Notes: generated by a model from the letters alone, not told the origin. A stretch of 64,000 nucleotides of DNA from Aaosphaeria pasadenensis (GCA_022813625.1 JAKLMB010000004.1:186001-250000), one strand, 5' to 3'. Counted from the stretch's first letter, positions 1 through 12,143 are shown. Made by a program: numbers and translations.

Positions 1-2190
1 TCGAACTCGGCATGTACCGCGTCTTCAGCTGCGCTGGGAGTACTACGACGGACGTTGTCGCAGCTGGCATCAACAAGGCGTTCGCTGATGGGAACCACAT
101 CATCACAGCATCGCTGGGTGCGAGGAGTGGATGGACAGAATCGACGCTGTCTGTTATCGCGGATCGGATCGCTGCGAAGGGAGTCATTCTGTGAGTTCTT
201 CCATATCGCATCGTCTCCTGAATGCGTACCTGACACATACATTTGAAGAACATTTGCCCAAGGAAACAGTGGATCCACGGGTCCATTCTTTCCCGAGTCT
301 CCAGGCACAGGCGCAGATGTGTTCGCCATAGGCTCAACAGCAAACAGCATTCTGCCTCGTGTCGTTATCAATTCAACATTCACCTCTGAGAACGGGACAT
401 CTAAAGTGTTTGTCTGGACGTCTGGAAGCCCTCAGAACTGGGGAAATGCAACTCTGCCCCTTTATGTCGGGGATGGAAAGAATTGCGACGAGTTCACCAA
501 TGCTGGGAACCTGACGGGATATGTGGTGCTTTTCAAGGGCACTAACTCTTGTGCGGACTGGTATAAAGCTGAATTTGCGGCGAGGAAAGGTGCGAAATAT
601 GCGTTTATGTACAGAGATGGGTCTGAAGCGTACGTACATGAAGTTGCCTTGAGGATGTCCTTTACTAACCTTGTATCGTAGGACAAGTATCCTAAGCTTT
701 CCTGATGAGTCTGGACTCGAGGCAATCGGATCGCTTCCCTTCAGTACGGCACGGGAATGGATTCAATTGTCTGAGAGTAGAAAGAAGGTCAATGTTCAAA
801 TCACGGATCCGAAATACGCCGTGCAATTGTGAGCCAAGAGCCAATAATTTCCGCCTTAAGAGGACAAAAGTTGATAATTTGTAGTGTTGACGAGGTCCCA
901 AACGTAGGGGGAGGTCTCATGAGCGGTTATAGCAGCTGGGGTCCTACGTTCGAGTTGGATATCAAGCCTGAGGTATCGGCCCCTGGAGGCGTCATCCTTT
1001 CCACTTGGCCCCGGTCTCTGGGGCGATATGCCGTTATCTCTGGGACATCGATGGTCAGTATCTTTTCCTCTATATTCTTTAATGCAATGTAGTACATGAC
1101 TAAATGTATGCAGGCTACTCCTTTGATAGCGGGTATCATTGCGTTGATATTGCAGGCCCGTCCAAGCATAACAGTTTCCGAGGTTCGCAGTTTGCTCACA
1201 ACGACCTCCAAGCCCCTCCACTACCTGAATGAATCAGGCCCGAATAATGATCTAGCACCGGTCGTACAGCAAGGCGGGGGAATAGCGCAAGCGTACGACG
1301 CCGTCCACTCAAATGGTATTCTCAGCATATCGAAGCTCATCCTCAACGACACCGAACACTTTGTCCAGTCCCATACTTTCACCATCAAGAATGTCGGAGA
1401 GAAAGATATCACCTACTCGCTGAGCCACGAGCCCGCGGCGACATTCCACACCTTCAGGCCCAAAAGCAAGACACCGTCCCTCCCAGGCAATCTCGAATTC
1501 GTGCCCTTCATCGCTGACGCCTCTTTCTCCTCTAACCCCGGCTCCCTCACCGTCCACGCTGGTTCGACCGGTAACATCACTGTAACGTTCACGCCACCAC
1601 CCTCTGTCAACCCAGCTCTCACCCCCGTGTACTCCGGCTACATCAAGTTGAATGCCTCAAACAATGCCGTCCTCTCCATCCCCTACCTCGGCGTCGCCAG
1701 CCGCATGCGCGACATCTCATTGTTCTCCAACCTCCACGTCACCGCCTCCACGGCCACCAACCCCACGATCGTCTCGCCACAAGGCACCGAGTTCACCCTT
1801 CCCATAAACCCAGACGGCAGCTGGTCAGATCCGGGCCCCAACGTGACGGTCCGCTACTCCTTCCCCATCTTGTACGAGGCCAGCACATCATTCGGCATCC
1901 CCCTGCTCGATCTGCACGTCTGGTCCGTCAACGTCACTGCCACCTCTCCGCCCAATGCCTCACTTCCGCTGGTGAAGGATTTCGGCCGCCTTTGGGGATA
2001 CCCGACGGCGTATATCCCTCGCTCGGCGGAATTGTACGACCAATGGAACGGGACGCTAAGTGATGGGTCGAGAGTTCCTGCAGGGAATTACACGTTCGTT
2101 GCGAAGGCGTTGAAAATCTTTGGGGATATAGGGGTGGAGGATGATTACGAGGTTGTGAGGACGATTGATTTTGGGGTTAGGTATTTGTAG
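1..2190 (+). CDS. Secreted subtilisin-like serine protease (S8), 3' part of the gene
   Basis: This is the C-terminal part of a subtilase; the N-terminus with signal peptide, propeptide and the catalytic Asp and His lies left of the window. Exons that keep frame: <1-190, 249-629, 682-828, 885-1053 and 1114-2190. After splicing I see the oxyanion-hole stretch (FAQGNSGSTGPF), then a protease-associated (PA) insert with LFKGTNSCADWYKA, then SSWGPT...KPEVSAPGG, and the catalytic serine motif GTSM|ATPLIAG, which is split by the last intron. The last ~250 residues form a Ser/Thr-rich, N-glycosylatable region like the Fn3-like tail of minor extracellular (Vpr-type) proteases. The family degrades proteins outside the cell or in the wall. 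The splice between 1053 and 1114 restores the exact GTSMATP motif, so the model is sound there. The full length is unknown. Confidence 0.93.
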
Positions 2191-2553
2191 AATGAATCGA
2201 GGATGGTGAGTTGACGGCCGAGAATGGAGACGGAGTACAGGTTATGGAGGACATGTGCATCGTGACGAACCTGTTGATTTGTTCTTGTTTAGATGCGAAA
2301 TGGATTGGCTTATCTTAGGAGGGGACGGAATCTTTCTGTGACTCTGTAGTAGCATTCTTTCGAGGTTCCATAGAAAGGTCGTATATTAGGTCCTGCAGGC
2401 GCGGCGCACCGGCACTGAACGACCAAACGCTCTGATTGTGCATGCAATTTAACAGGCCGTGCCAACGAATATTCATACAAGTTGGTAGAATTTCTAGGTA
2501 GCTGTGGGTAGGCGCATCACCACGGACTCGTAGAACAAAGCCTCCGACTTCAT
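2191..2553. other. Tail-to-tail intergenic region
   Basis: The region lies between the stops of the subtilase and the minus-strand secreted protein. It presumably holds both 3' UTRs. I see no gene or structured element in it. Confidence 0.6.
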
Positions 2554-3340
2554 CTATGCCACCCCAACGACCTTCAAGAACCCCACGAAATCCCTATCAT
2601 CGATCGGAGGGAACACGCCAGGTCCGCCATCCTGCCTCCTATCCAACGTCCCCTCCGCCTCCTCATCCAACCTGACAAGATAATACTCGCCCGCATTACC
2701 ACCCCAATTGAACTTGAACCTCCACCTCGTGTTGCCTTCGGCACCGAGATACACTCCCTCGACCTTGGTGCTCCCATTCACGTACACATGGTCGTAGGTC
2801 TCGACGGGGATGCCACGCCCGAGATAGTTCCCGTAGCCGAGGCTAGAATGCCAGTTCTCGTCCTTGGTTACAAAGAGTGGGATCGGTTGTGCGGGCGGTA
2901 GCGTGAAGGATGGAGAAGAGAGGGAGAAGTGGAGGGTCGAATTTTGGCAGCTGAGGGTAATGGATGGGGTGTAGGATGTTGCACGTTTGGGAATATTGAT
3001 CTATCATTTTTAGCAGACGTGTGTGTAGAGGCAGGTTTTTCATTTAGGCCCGAGGTGGAATATCTGAGTGGATCAGGTAACGATGAGAGAGACGACGACG
3101 TACGAAGCCATAGCTGTCGATTCCGTTGGTCGTGAAAGGTGCGATGGCGGCCTTCTTGTCGTCGAGGAAGGGACTCGAGGTCGATGTGGCGATTAGGTTG
3201 AAAGGCCCCGCGGTGGATGTATTGGCATTGTAGTTTGGATAGGATGAGCAGCCCGTGGTCAGCTTGCGAATGGCGAGGCCGGGGGATGTGGATACCGTTG
3301 CGGTGGCCGCTGTCATGAAGATTGGTAAGAGACGCATCAT
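2554..3340 (-). CDS. Small secreted hypothetical protein
   Basis: Two exons (3340-3104 and 3000-2554) joined by a 103-bp GTACGT...TAG intron give a 228-residue product. The start is taken at the first of two adjacent ATGs (3340), followed by a hydrophobic stretch with small residues (LLPIFMTAATATVSTSPGLA) that looks like a signal peptide. The mature part has few cysteines and ends in a domain with many aromatic and acidic residues (WRFKFNWGGNAGEYYLVRLD). I do not recognise the family. It resembles the many small secreted wall or effector-like proteins of moulds, but no function can be claimed. It is convergent with the subtilase. An upstream in-frame ATG at 3508 would add 56 residues without a signal peptide, so I prefer the internal start. 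Confidence 0.6.
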
Positions 3341-3765
3341 TCGATTGGGATTTGAGCTGCACATTGCGGATTGTGGAACAGACAGCGAAAAGCAATTCTT
3401 AGGCTGGTATGTGAAGTATGTATGTATTTGGGAGTATCGTAAATTGGTCATGCTGGAATTGATATGGCCGAGGGTGAACGATCTGCCGACCGGATAAAGA
3501 TGCAACATTGATAGAAGGCCAGGTCCCCAAGATCAAATACATTACCAGGGCGATGTCTACATCTAAGACTACGAAACCGGATTAACAAGTTAAGAGCAAA
3601 GTTGTTGGGATATGGATAGATGGACCCCTTGTCAAGTTTATGCAGATTGGCCCGGGGGAATGGAGTGAATGCGATAGACCGCGTCGTCTAATCTTTCGCG
3701 CAAAGACTGACCGGGAAGAATAGAGGCTGAAGGAGATTGAGGTGAACTGTACAGAGGAATGAATG
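3341..3765. other. Intergenic region
   Basis: It contains the promoter of the small secreted protein and the 3' end of the phosphoserine phosphatase. I see no further gene. Confidence 0.5.
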
Positions 3766-4938
3766 CTACCTGAGCAACTCCTCCTGTTCTTCCTTCGTTA
3801 TACCAAAGAGATATAACAGGTCCAACATGCTCTTCGAGTTGAGCCTGGCTGGAGCCTGCATTTGCACTTTTGGTTTGGCATGGAATGCGACACCCAATCC
3901 TGCAACGCCCATCATGGGCAAGTCATTCGCACCGTCACCTATACAGATGACTTGATCCAGAGGGATGCCCTCCTTCTCTGATATTTCAAGAACATGCTGT
4001 CGCTTCTTCTGGGCGTGGACGATCTCGCCTGTCAACTCGCCGGTGAGCGTCTGTCCATCCTCGCTGACAACGAGATGGTTTGCATAGGCGTAATCGAGTC
4101 CGAGCTGAGAACCCATCCAGCCAGTCAATGGGGTAAATCCGCCACTCAGCACCGCAGTCTTGAATCCCAATCTCTTCAAAGCCTTGATCAAGTCTGCGAC
4201 GCCTTCGTTCAGTGTTATCCGTGGCTTGAGCGTTTCCCATACTGTGCTAGGCACACCCTTGAGCAGCGCGCATCGTTTCCTCAAGCTGGCCTCGAAGTCC
4301 AACTCACCGTTCATGGCCGCAGCAGTAATGGCAGATACCTGGGCTTCGACGCCGATGAGCGAGGCTATCTCGTCAATGACCTCTTGCTGGATCAACGTAG
4401 AGTCCATGTCGAAGACGGCGAACCGTTTGTACCGCCTATATACATTATCAATCTGGAACACGGCCTCCACGTTCCATTCGCGCTCGAACCGCGATACGGC
4501 TTCATGCCTCCGGAGGGTTTCCACTGTCACGGTGGTTGCACTTGGGAGTGGGAACGTGACTTCCACCACCCTGCAGAACTTGCTCTTCTCCAGCTTCCGA
4601 CTCCGAACGGTCTCTTGTTGGAGGCCAGGTATGATCTGAGCCAGAGTATTGAAGAAGTCGTTCAGGCAGCTGGGGGAGACGTAGGAACCGTAAAGATGAT
4701 CTAAAGGGCTTGGACCGGGTGTCGGAGGCTCGAGAGGATAGGCGGAGATGTTCTCGGTGGGCACAGCGCCGTCCTTGAGGCCGTCGAGAGAAGCGGATGG
4801 AAGGGCATCGGTGGTAGTACGCGGTGAGGCATCTGGGTGTGGGACAAAATGCGAGGGAGAGTCGGACTTGTAGAAGATGGTAGCTACGACGTGGATGGGA
4901 GAGACGTCCAGCGCCGGGGGTTTGAAGGCGGAGGACAT
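3766..4938 (-). CDS. ser2: Phosphoserine phosphatase
   Basis: An intronless 390-residue HAD-family enzyme that hydrolyses O-phosphoserine to serine, the last step of the phosphorylated serine pathway. HAD motif I is FDMDST at residues 176-181, with the nucleophile Asp177 and the acid/base Asp179. The cap region follows (EVIDEIA...). Motif II is VLSGGFT. The metal-binding motif is GDGANDLPMM, followed by GLGVAFHAKP. This order is diagnostic for SerB/Ser2. The N-terminal ~165 residues are a regulatory-like extension, partly Pro/Thr-rich, as in other mould SerB proteins. The start ATG at 4938 is the only one upstream of the conserved region in frame. The bacterial SerB ACT domain is not obvious here. 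Likely cytosolic. Confidence 0.95.
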   Translation of the reverse strand: MSSAFKPPALDVSPIHVVATIFYKSDSPSHFVPHPDASPRTTTDALPSASLDGLKDGAVPTENISAYPLEPPTPGPSPLDHLYGSYVSPSCLNDFFNTLAQIIPGLQQETVRSRKLEKSKFCRVVEVTFPLPSATTVTVETLRRHEAVSRFEREWNVEAVFQIDNVYRRYKRFAVFDMDSTLIQQEVIDEIASLIGVEAQVSAITAAAMNGELDFEASLRKRCALLKGVPSTVWETLKPRITLNEGVADLIKALKRLGFKTAVLSGGFTPLTGWMGSQLGLDYAYANHLVVSEDGQTLTGELTGEIVHAQKKRQHVLEISEKEGIPLDQVICIGDGANDLPMMGVAGLGVAFHAKPKVQMQAPARLNSKSMLDLLYLFGITKEEQEELLR

Positions 4939-6084
4939 GGCGAGCGAATTGGAATTGCGCGTGATTCAACTCAGTACCTATGTAGGTAAAAGAGAGAGTG
5001 GAAGCAGTAGAGGGAGAAGGGGAAATAGAGAAGAAGAAAAGGACGGCGAGCTGTTGGAGGGGCAGGTAAAAACTACGAGTTACAAAAATGTCAGGGTCGG
5101 GCCGGTCACATTATTTGTCACTTGTATACCCTACCTAGGACATTAGGTATTATTACCTGAAGGCCATGCCTAACCTTTTACTCTTCACCTACTCGTAGTC
5201 TCGTAAACAATAAATATTAAAGTAGTTATTCGAAAATTATTGACCAATTGATTATTGTAGAAAACAAATGGAAAGACCCGCCGAAGCTAATTACACAGGG
5301 ATGGGATGCGCTGATCGGCACAAGTATTCCTCCTAGTTAGTTACTTACAAGTAACCATGTACCTAGCTGTTAGGGTACAGTATATGTACATGTATGTATT
5401 TGTACATTGCACAGTACCTCCAGACTACCTGGTCATAGGTATAGGTACCTAGGTAGGTGGTAAAGGGTATTTACCAGGTATCCACCCACTTTCATCAAGA
5501 CCTCTTTGTCCCCCTTTCCACCCACGAATCTATCTTCTCTGTTGTATTAAAGTCAATTGCATCGCACAGATCTCGGATCATCCTCCTGCAAAGAATTGAT
5601 CCGAATGATAATAGGAGGCAAAAATCATGGGCTGACTCCGTAGATACACGCACATTCACACGCGCGCACAGACACGTATACATACCTATGCATACTCGTA
5701 CTTGTATATGGGAGAAGAAACGAAGCAACCGATCTCGCAAGCACTAACGATTTGCCTAGGTGTCTGGATGACTGGGTAGTTATAGGTATGTATGTACATG
5801 CAGTTAGGAATTTACTACTTCTAGGATGCGACACCCGCCTTGGCTGGGCTTCCTGCTGATAGTTAACAAGAATTCAGCTGGTAACGACCTCGCACCCGCA
5901 CGCAACGCTGGTTCCCTCCCACGAAGGCCACACACCTTCACACGGTATATATATAATATATACGGAGTACTACGAGGTAGAATCATCCATCAAAACGTCT
6001 CCACTCCACTCCATCCCCTCCAACGCCACATGCACGTATAGACCGCACCTTTACACTGGTGTCATCACTCTATCCTCCATCCCA
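4939..6084. other. Divergent intergenic region with simple repeats
   Basis: It separates phosphoserine phosphatase from the short-chain dehydrogenase and holds both promoters. It carries TACCTAGGTA near 5446, alternating CA/TA-rich sequence near 5640-5710, and TACGGAGTA at 5961. I see no coding region with supporting features. Confidence 0.5.
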
Positions 6085-7197
6085 ATGTACACCATGTCGT
6101 CGAACAACCCCGAAAGCCTATCCGCTGCCATACGGCAATCCCCTCCCATCGATGTTACGATACCATACGAAGCTGGCTGGGTGAAGGGAAAGACAATCGT
6201 TATAACGGGAGGCGCAAGTGGTTTCGGCGCATCCTTCGCGAGACACTGGGCGATTAATGGGGCTACAGTCGTGCTTGGGGACATCAACGTCGAAGGTGGC
6301 CAGCAGCTTGCGCGCGACCTGCAGAACGAGACTGGACAAAGCAACGCCCACTTTGTGCATTGTGATGTGACAGACTGGCAATCACAGGTCAACTTCTTCA
6401 AGGAGGCAGCCAAGCTGAGTCCTCACGGTGGGATTGACACGGTGGTCGCCAATGCTGGTATCGCAGGGGCAGACCCAGTACAAAGCCCTCGAAACATGGA
6501 GGCCGCCGAGCCCCAGAAGCCCAACTTCAAGATCATGGATGTGAACTTGACAGGCGTACTCTATACTACCCACTTGGCATACTACTGGCTGCCCAAGAAC
6601 CCAGGTTCGGAGGCATGCAGCATGGAGTCGAAGCCCGCGGAAAGGGTGAGAGACCGCCACCTGTTGCTGCTCGGCTCAGTAGCCTCGCTAGCACCTATTG
6701 TCATGCAGCCTCAGTATGCTGCTGCAAAGCACGCCGTCCTAGGCTTGTTCCGGTCGTTGCGAGCTACTTCTCACCCTCAAGGTATCCGTATCAACCTGCT
6801 CTGTCCATATTTTATCGATACGCCAATCATCACTACGCCAGCCAGGCTCGCACTCGCTGGTGGTGCCATGGGGAAACCAGAAGACGTCCTCGACGCCGCG
6901 ACGCGCTTCGTGGCGGACTCTCGCATCCTCGGGCGCGCCCTAGTAATCGGACCCAAAATGCACGTCAAGCAAGGGGAAGATGGGCAATGGAGCATTGTGT
7001 CTAAGAACGTACCGGGCAGCGAGGAGCGAGCAGTGTGGGAGGCCTACGCCGACGATTGGGAGGAAGTGGACATCTTCGATCGAAACTTTATCAAACTGAT
7101 CAATTCCGTCGAGGCTGCTCGCGGATGGGCTGGATGGGCTTTTGATATTTTCAAGGCAGTAGCGTATGGATTTGGATATGGCCAACGCCGTAATTGA
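6085..7197 (+). CDS. Short-chain dehydrogenase/reductase (15-hydroxyprostaglandin-dehydrogenase-like)
   Basis: An intronless 370-residue classical SDR. The NAD(P)-binding glycine motif TGGASGFG is at residues 41-48. An Asp at the end of the second strand (GDINVEG) suggests NAD preference. VVANAGIAG is the NAG motif. The catalytic YxxxK is Tyr211/Lys215 in QPQYAAAKH, with the serine in LLGSVASLA. The substrate region continues with LLCPYFIDTPII. The family oxidises or reduces a secondary alcohol or ketone; the nearest named relatives are fungal 15-PGDH-like SDRs, and the natural substrate is unknown. The C-terminal ~90 residues are longer than in a minimal SDR and end in an aromatic segment that may touch a membrane. 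A second ATG three codons later (6094) has a similar context and could be the true start. Confidence 0.88.
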   Translation: MYTMSSNNPESLSAAIRQSPPIDVTIPYEAGWVKGKTIVITGGASGFGASFARHWAINGATVVLGDINVEGGQQLARDLQNETGQSNAHFVHCDVTDWQSQVNFFKEAAKLSPHGGIDTVVANAGIAGADPVQSPRNMEAAEPQKPNFKIMDVNLTGVLYTTHLAYYWLPKNPGSEACSMESKPAERVRDRHLLLLGSVASLAPIVMQPQYAAAKHAVLGLFRSLRATSHPQGIRINLLCPYFIDTPIITTPARLALAGGAMGKPEDVLDAATRFVADSRILGRALVIGPKMHVKQGEDGQWSIVSKNVPGSEERAVWEAYADDWEEVDIFDRNFIKLINSVEAARGWAGWAFDIFKAVAYGFGYGQRRN

Positions 7198-8240
7198 GAA
7201 GATTGGGTGTCATAAGTTGTGAAGAGCAGGGGTGCCGTGGCCGTAGCCGCTGTGGTCTGGACCAAGATTGAGCGGAAATGCAACGAGGAGTGGATGTAAC
7301 GAAGAAGAACAAGTATGAGAAGAAGAAGAAGAAGAAGATGATGATGATGATGACGAGCGCTGATGGACGCGGAATGGATGTTTTGGACTTGGTCCAACCA
7401 TTTACCCATCAAATCATGTTGGGCGCGGGCGGTAAAAGTAATTAAAGGAGTATTGGCGATGCTCTGGGCCAGTCTTCGAAGTTGTACGGCGTAGTTACCT
7501 TGGAACTACCTGCCTACGAGGAAGAGTATGGCTATGCTACAGTCTACGAGTATGAGTATGAGTTTGGCTGATATGACGTGACATCACGATCGAGGCTTGA
7601 ATTCGTGCAGGTACCGGTCAATACTTACTGAGGTACCTAGTCCTCCTAGGTACTCGCAGTTGGCTTGAAAGTATCTCCAAGGTATCTCCAAGGTATCTCC
7701 AAGGTATCTCCAAGGTATCTCCAAGGTATTTACAAGATATCTAGTACCTCATAACCTCGTGGTGGTTTGTCTTGTAGCCCTGTAAGGCCAGGCCCTGGAG
7801 CCAATCCGGATTGCGTTAGGTCGCCCACTTGTCTGTGCCTGAGCGTGCCTGGGCCTGGGTGTGCCTGGATGGGCGGATGGCGGGAGGGACGGGTTGCGGG
7901 TTGCGCTGCAGTGACGTACGTACGTGACGAGCCGTTCCGATCCAACAAAACAACAATTATGATACCACTACCACTACCACCACCACCATCACCACCATCA
8001 CTTAGATGGTTCATCGTTTTGTTTGTGAACCTGGAGGCCTCTTGTGTTCTTTTCGCATTCACACTTATTCCTTCATTGCTCCCTCCCTCCCTCCCTCCCT
8101 CCCTCCCTTCCTTCCTCCATTCTCTACCCTATCGACCGTGACCTAACGAACCATTCAAATATTCATACAGCAGCTATATCTGATCATCGTCATCTTCATT
8201 CCCCAATTAGGAGGGTCTTCTTCCTCATATTCCTCTCGCC
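7198..8240. other. Intergenic region with microsatellites
   Basis: It contains a GAA/GAT triplet run near 7315-7355, an 11-bp tandem array at 7671-7731, ACC/CCACCA repeats near 7970-8000 and a CCCT run near 8083-8106. The last 200 bp are pyrimidine-rich and form the likely promoter and leader of the glycosyltransferase. Confidence 0.6.
7671..7731. repeat. 11-bp tandem repeat, about 5.5 copies
   Basis: The unit GTATCTCCAAG repeats head-to-tail five times without error and then decays (GTATTTACAAG). It sits about 500 bp upstream of the glycosyltransferase start. It looks like a minisatellite. Confidence 0.9.
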
Positions 8241-11200
8241 ATGGCGAGCGTCTCTCGAGACGATGCCAATGTCCTCCTCAAAGCTGTTACTCTTGAAGAA
8301 CCACAACCCCCAGGCCAAGACAATGGCAATGATAATGGTAATGGCAGCGGTAGCGGTAGCGGCGACGATGAGAATCGCAATCAAAAAAACCACTCAAAGC
8401 CTTCTACAGCAAATGACGAGGACACCACTTTACCGCGCACTGGAGCAAAAGAGGTGCCAGTTACACACCCTGGCCCCAGCACACGCATGACCACTGGGCA
8501 CTGTCCCAATTCCCTCTCAAGAGCCGACACGGATATCACTGGAACGAATTTTCGTCCGCTCATGGCCCCAAAGTCAGTCACAGACCGGCCACAACCAACT
8601 ACACGCAGTTCCTTATTGGGCAGGAAGCGCACTGAGTCAACCGGACGACGCCCAACAGCTCAGAGGCAAACTACACTGACATTCGATCCATATTCCTCCG
8701 ATTCCAGTTCTTCCTCTGACGAAGATGAATCTAAACATACTCGGGGCCTCGACCCCAGGCAAGAAACGCAATTCTCAGATCGCACCTCGAAAAGATCTCA
8801 TCGAGGGTTGGAAGGTCCATTCTCCAAGTTCCGACTCACCAATGAGGGCTTTGATTCCACGGGCAAAGTTTCGAAGCGGGATGGCCGTCTCAAATTGAAC
8901 ATCACCGAATCAGTCAACAGCGGGTATTTCGCAAAGACCTTGGGGGCGGGACTAAAGAAACACCTGATAGGCGCGGACGACGTTGAAAGCGCCACTTCAT
9001 CCGTCAATGAGTCTATCAAGACCTCGCCCGGTGGTGACCCTATGGAAGATACAAAGCGTCGTGTCAAGCTCAACATCGTCATAATAGTCATCGGATCGCG
9101 GGGAGATATCCAACCGTTTCTCAAAATCGGAAAAATTCTGAAGGAGGATTATGGACATCGCGTACGAATAGCGACACATCCAGCGTTCAAGAATTTCGTC
9201 GAAGGCGATTCTGGCCTGGAGTTTTTCTCTGTTGGTGGCGACCCGTCCGAACTAATGGCTTTCATGGTAAAAAACCCAGGACTAATTCCTAGTCTGGACA
9301 CTATAAAAGAAGGCGAGATTGGCAGAAGGAGAGCAGCCATGTACGACATGTTTCAAGGAATGTGGAGGGCGTGCATAAACTCTACGGATGATGAAGGTGA
9401 CAAGGCAAATCTTAAGATGATGGGTAACAAACACCCCTTCATTGCCGACGCAATAATTGCCAATCCGCCAAGTTTCGCTCCTCCGCACATCGCCGAGAGG
9501 CTGGGGATCCCGTTGCACATGATGTTTACGTATGTTCCTCCGTTTTCATCTCCCTCAATACTATTCTAACACATGGCAGGTTTCCATACAGCCCTACCGT
9601 CAAATTTCCTCACCCCCTTGCAAACGTCAAGAAAAGTAACGTCGATTCACAATATACAAATTTCATGAGTTACCCATTGGTCGAAATGATGACCTGGCAA
9701 GGCTTGGGCGATTTGATCAATCGATTCAGGGCGAAGACCCTGATGCTTGAAGAAGTTTCAACATTATGGGCCCCGGGCCAGCTTTTTCGATTACGTGTCC
9801 CTTACACTTATATGGTACGCCATCCTTAACTTTGATCACTAGTCGTGAAGTAACAATTGACAGTGGTCGCCGGGACTCGTTCCTAAACCTCACGACTGGG
9901 GTTCAGAGATCGAAATAGCTGGATTCGTATTTCTTGATCTTGCGTCCTCTTTTAAACCTCCAGAAGACTTGGTTAAGTTCCTTGAAGCTGGTGAGAAGCC
10001 AGTGTACATTGGTTTCGGGTCTATTGTTGTGGACGACCCTGACAGGTTCACTAAGCTCATCTTCGAGGCCGTCAGGCTTGCTGGCGTCCGAGCTCTAGTC
10101 AGTAAGGGCTGGGGTGGCTTCGGGAGCAATGACAACTGCCCGGATAATATCTTTATGCTGGATAATACCCCGCATGATTGGCTATTCCCGAAGGTCAGCG
10201 CAGTTGTCCACCATGGCGGCGCTGGAACAACAGCTATTGGACTCAAATGCGGTAAGCCGACCATGATTGTCCCGTTCTTCGGAGATCAACCCTTCTGGGG
10301 AGCAATGGTTTCAAAAGCAAAGGCTGGCGCGCACGATTGCATACCTTACAAGAAACTCACTGCTGAAAAGCTTGCGGAGGGCATCAAGCAGTGCCTGACA
10401 GACGACGCTCGTGAAAATGTTGGAAAGATTGCCGAAAGTATTGCTAAAGAGGGCGATGGCGCGTTAAATGCGGTTCGGTCTTTCCATCGTAGTCTGCGCC
10501 TTGAAGGAGAGCGCAATATGCGGTGCCAGATCCTCGATGACAGAGTGGCCACATGGAAGTTGAAAGGGACTAGTTTGCAGATATGCCCGCTTGCAGCAGA
10601 ATTGCTCGTGGAGTGGAAGAAGATCAAATGGAACGAACTTCGACTCTTGAGACACAATGAATGGAATGATTACGGTGGTCCTGGTGAGCCATTGACTGGT
10701 GGCTGGGGGGTTATCGTTGACACCATTGAAGACGTGTTCACTGGTGTAGGACTGGTGCCAGTCAAGATGGCAAAGAGCGTTAGGAAAAGGGAGCAATATT
10801 ACGAAAAGAGATGGAAACTGAAGCAAAGTGAAAATCATAAGAAGGAACTCCTTAAGAAGGCCGATAATGCAGTCATTTCAAACAATGGATCGGAAGAGAA
10901 TGAAGGGACGGGAAATCGGCCGGGAGCTGATAGAAAGGAATCGGCATTATCAAATGCCGTTGAGCCCGAGAATTGGCTTGCTGAAGAGCTCGCGCAAGAG
11001 GCCGGGCATGGTGTCAGAAAGACAGGTAGTGCCATCATCAAGAGCCCGATGAACTTTACTCTTGCGGTGACAAAAGGCTTCCATAATGCTCCCAGGTTAT
11101 ACGGCGACGAGACTGTGCGGAGACCACCAAGGGTAACCGGGTTTCATTCCGGCATTCGCGCTGGACGCGATGAGTTTGTTTACGGCATCCACGACGGAGT

Positions 11201-12143
11201 CACGGGATTGTGGCGTCAGCCAATTGCAGGGGCAAAGGACGGTGGTCTCTTAGGATGTTTGAGAGGAATGGGTATGGGCGTTGGAGGCTTCGTGCTCAAG
11301 GACATTGCTGCTATACTGGGACCGGGCGCCTACACTATGAAAGGACTTGACGAAGAAGGCCGGAAAAAGTATCAGCCAACGACCTTCATCCGCAAAGCGC
11401 GCATAATCCAAGGTCAGAAAGAGCTATCGGAACTAGGGCCTCGCCGATCCCGTAAAAAGAATAACGATGTGACTGGAGAGGACCCTGATATCTCTCGAAG
11501 ACAGAAGATCGAATTGCAAGTAGCTGAGCGTTGGGAGTCCATGCAATCTCAGATCAGCGAGGAGAAGAAAATCCATAAATCCGGTATCCGTGCTGCTCTA
11601 CTAGGAACGTCCCAACGAAAAGAGGGAAACCCTGTACCACGAAAGACATTTGGACGAAAGCCTGCAACGGGCGCCGTGCCGAAAGCACAACCAAAAAAAC
11701 ACCACTCAGAGCCGGTGAATCAAGCCGAGCAAGTACTATCAGAGCCAGCGCTAGGATTGAAACGAGGCGAAACCGCTCCAGATACGTCAATGACGTGGGA
11801 AGAGAAGAACGAGAAGAAGAGAACTAAGAAACAGCACTTTGACAATGTTGCTGGCCCGATCAAGGAGGAAGCAAAGGAAGGTGGCATTGCAAAACATCTA
11901 GTCCCAAACGCATTCGACGCAAGTCGTGAAAACACTGAAGATCTTAACGAAAGCACCCGGCGCGCAAGTGTTAGTAGCAACACGCTCCTATACACCAGTG
12001 AGCAAGAATTCGAGCCAGGAAAGGTGGTGAATGACGAAGAAGTCGGGTATTCCAGATCCAAAAGCGATACAGCGGACTGGGCAGTAATTCAAAATGATAC
12101 AGTCGGAGCAGACCACCTGCGGGCACGCGGCGTCACAACATAA
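8241..12143 (+). CDS. GT1 UDP-glucose:sterol glucosyltransferase-like protein with VPS13-like C-terminal region
   Basis: Exons 8241-9529, 9580-9814 and 9864-12143 give 1267 residues. Residues 1-270 are low-complexity and Ser/Asn/Gly-rich. The GT1 fold starts near residue 275 (VIIVIGSRGDIQPFLKIG), the N-terminal signature of sterol 3-beta-glucosyltransferases. The UDP-sugar-binding motif is near residue 617 (VHHGGAGTTAIGLKCGKP), followed by FFGDQPFWG. The family transfers glucose from UDP-glucose to membrane sterols. The GRAM-PH-GRAM module of ATG26 is absent. Residues ~930-1000 contain GVTGLWRQPIAGAKDGG and a glycine-rich hydrophobic stretch that resemble the C-terminal membrane-binding part of VPS13/ATG2 proteins; this is my inference from the pattern. 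The last 200 residues are charged and probably disordered. Both introns have canonical ends and restore conserved reading. Confidence 0.93.

Noticed and set aside
7210..7412. Minus-strand Ser/His/Leu-rich frames
   Set aside because: They are translations of the GAA/GAT triplet repeat next to the dehydrogenase gene.
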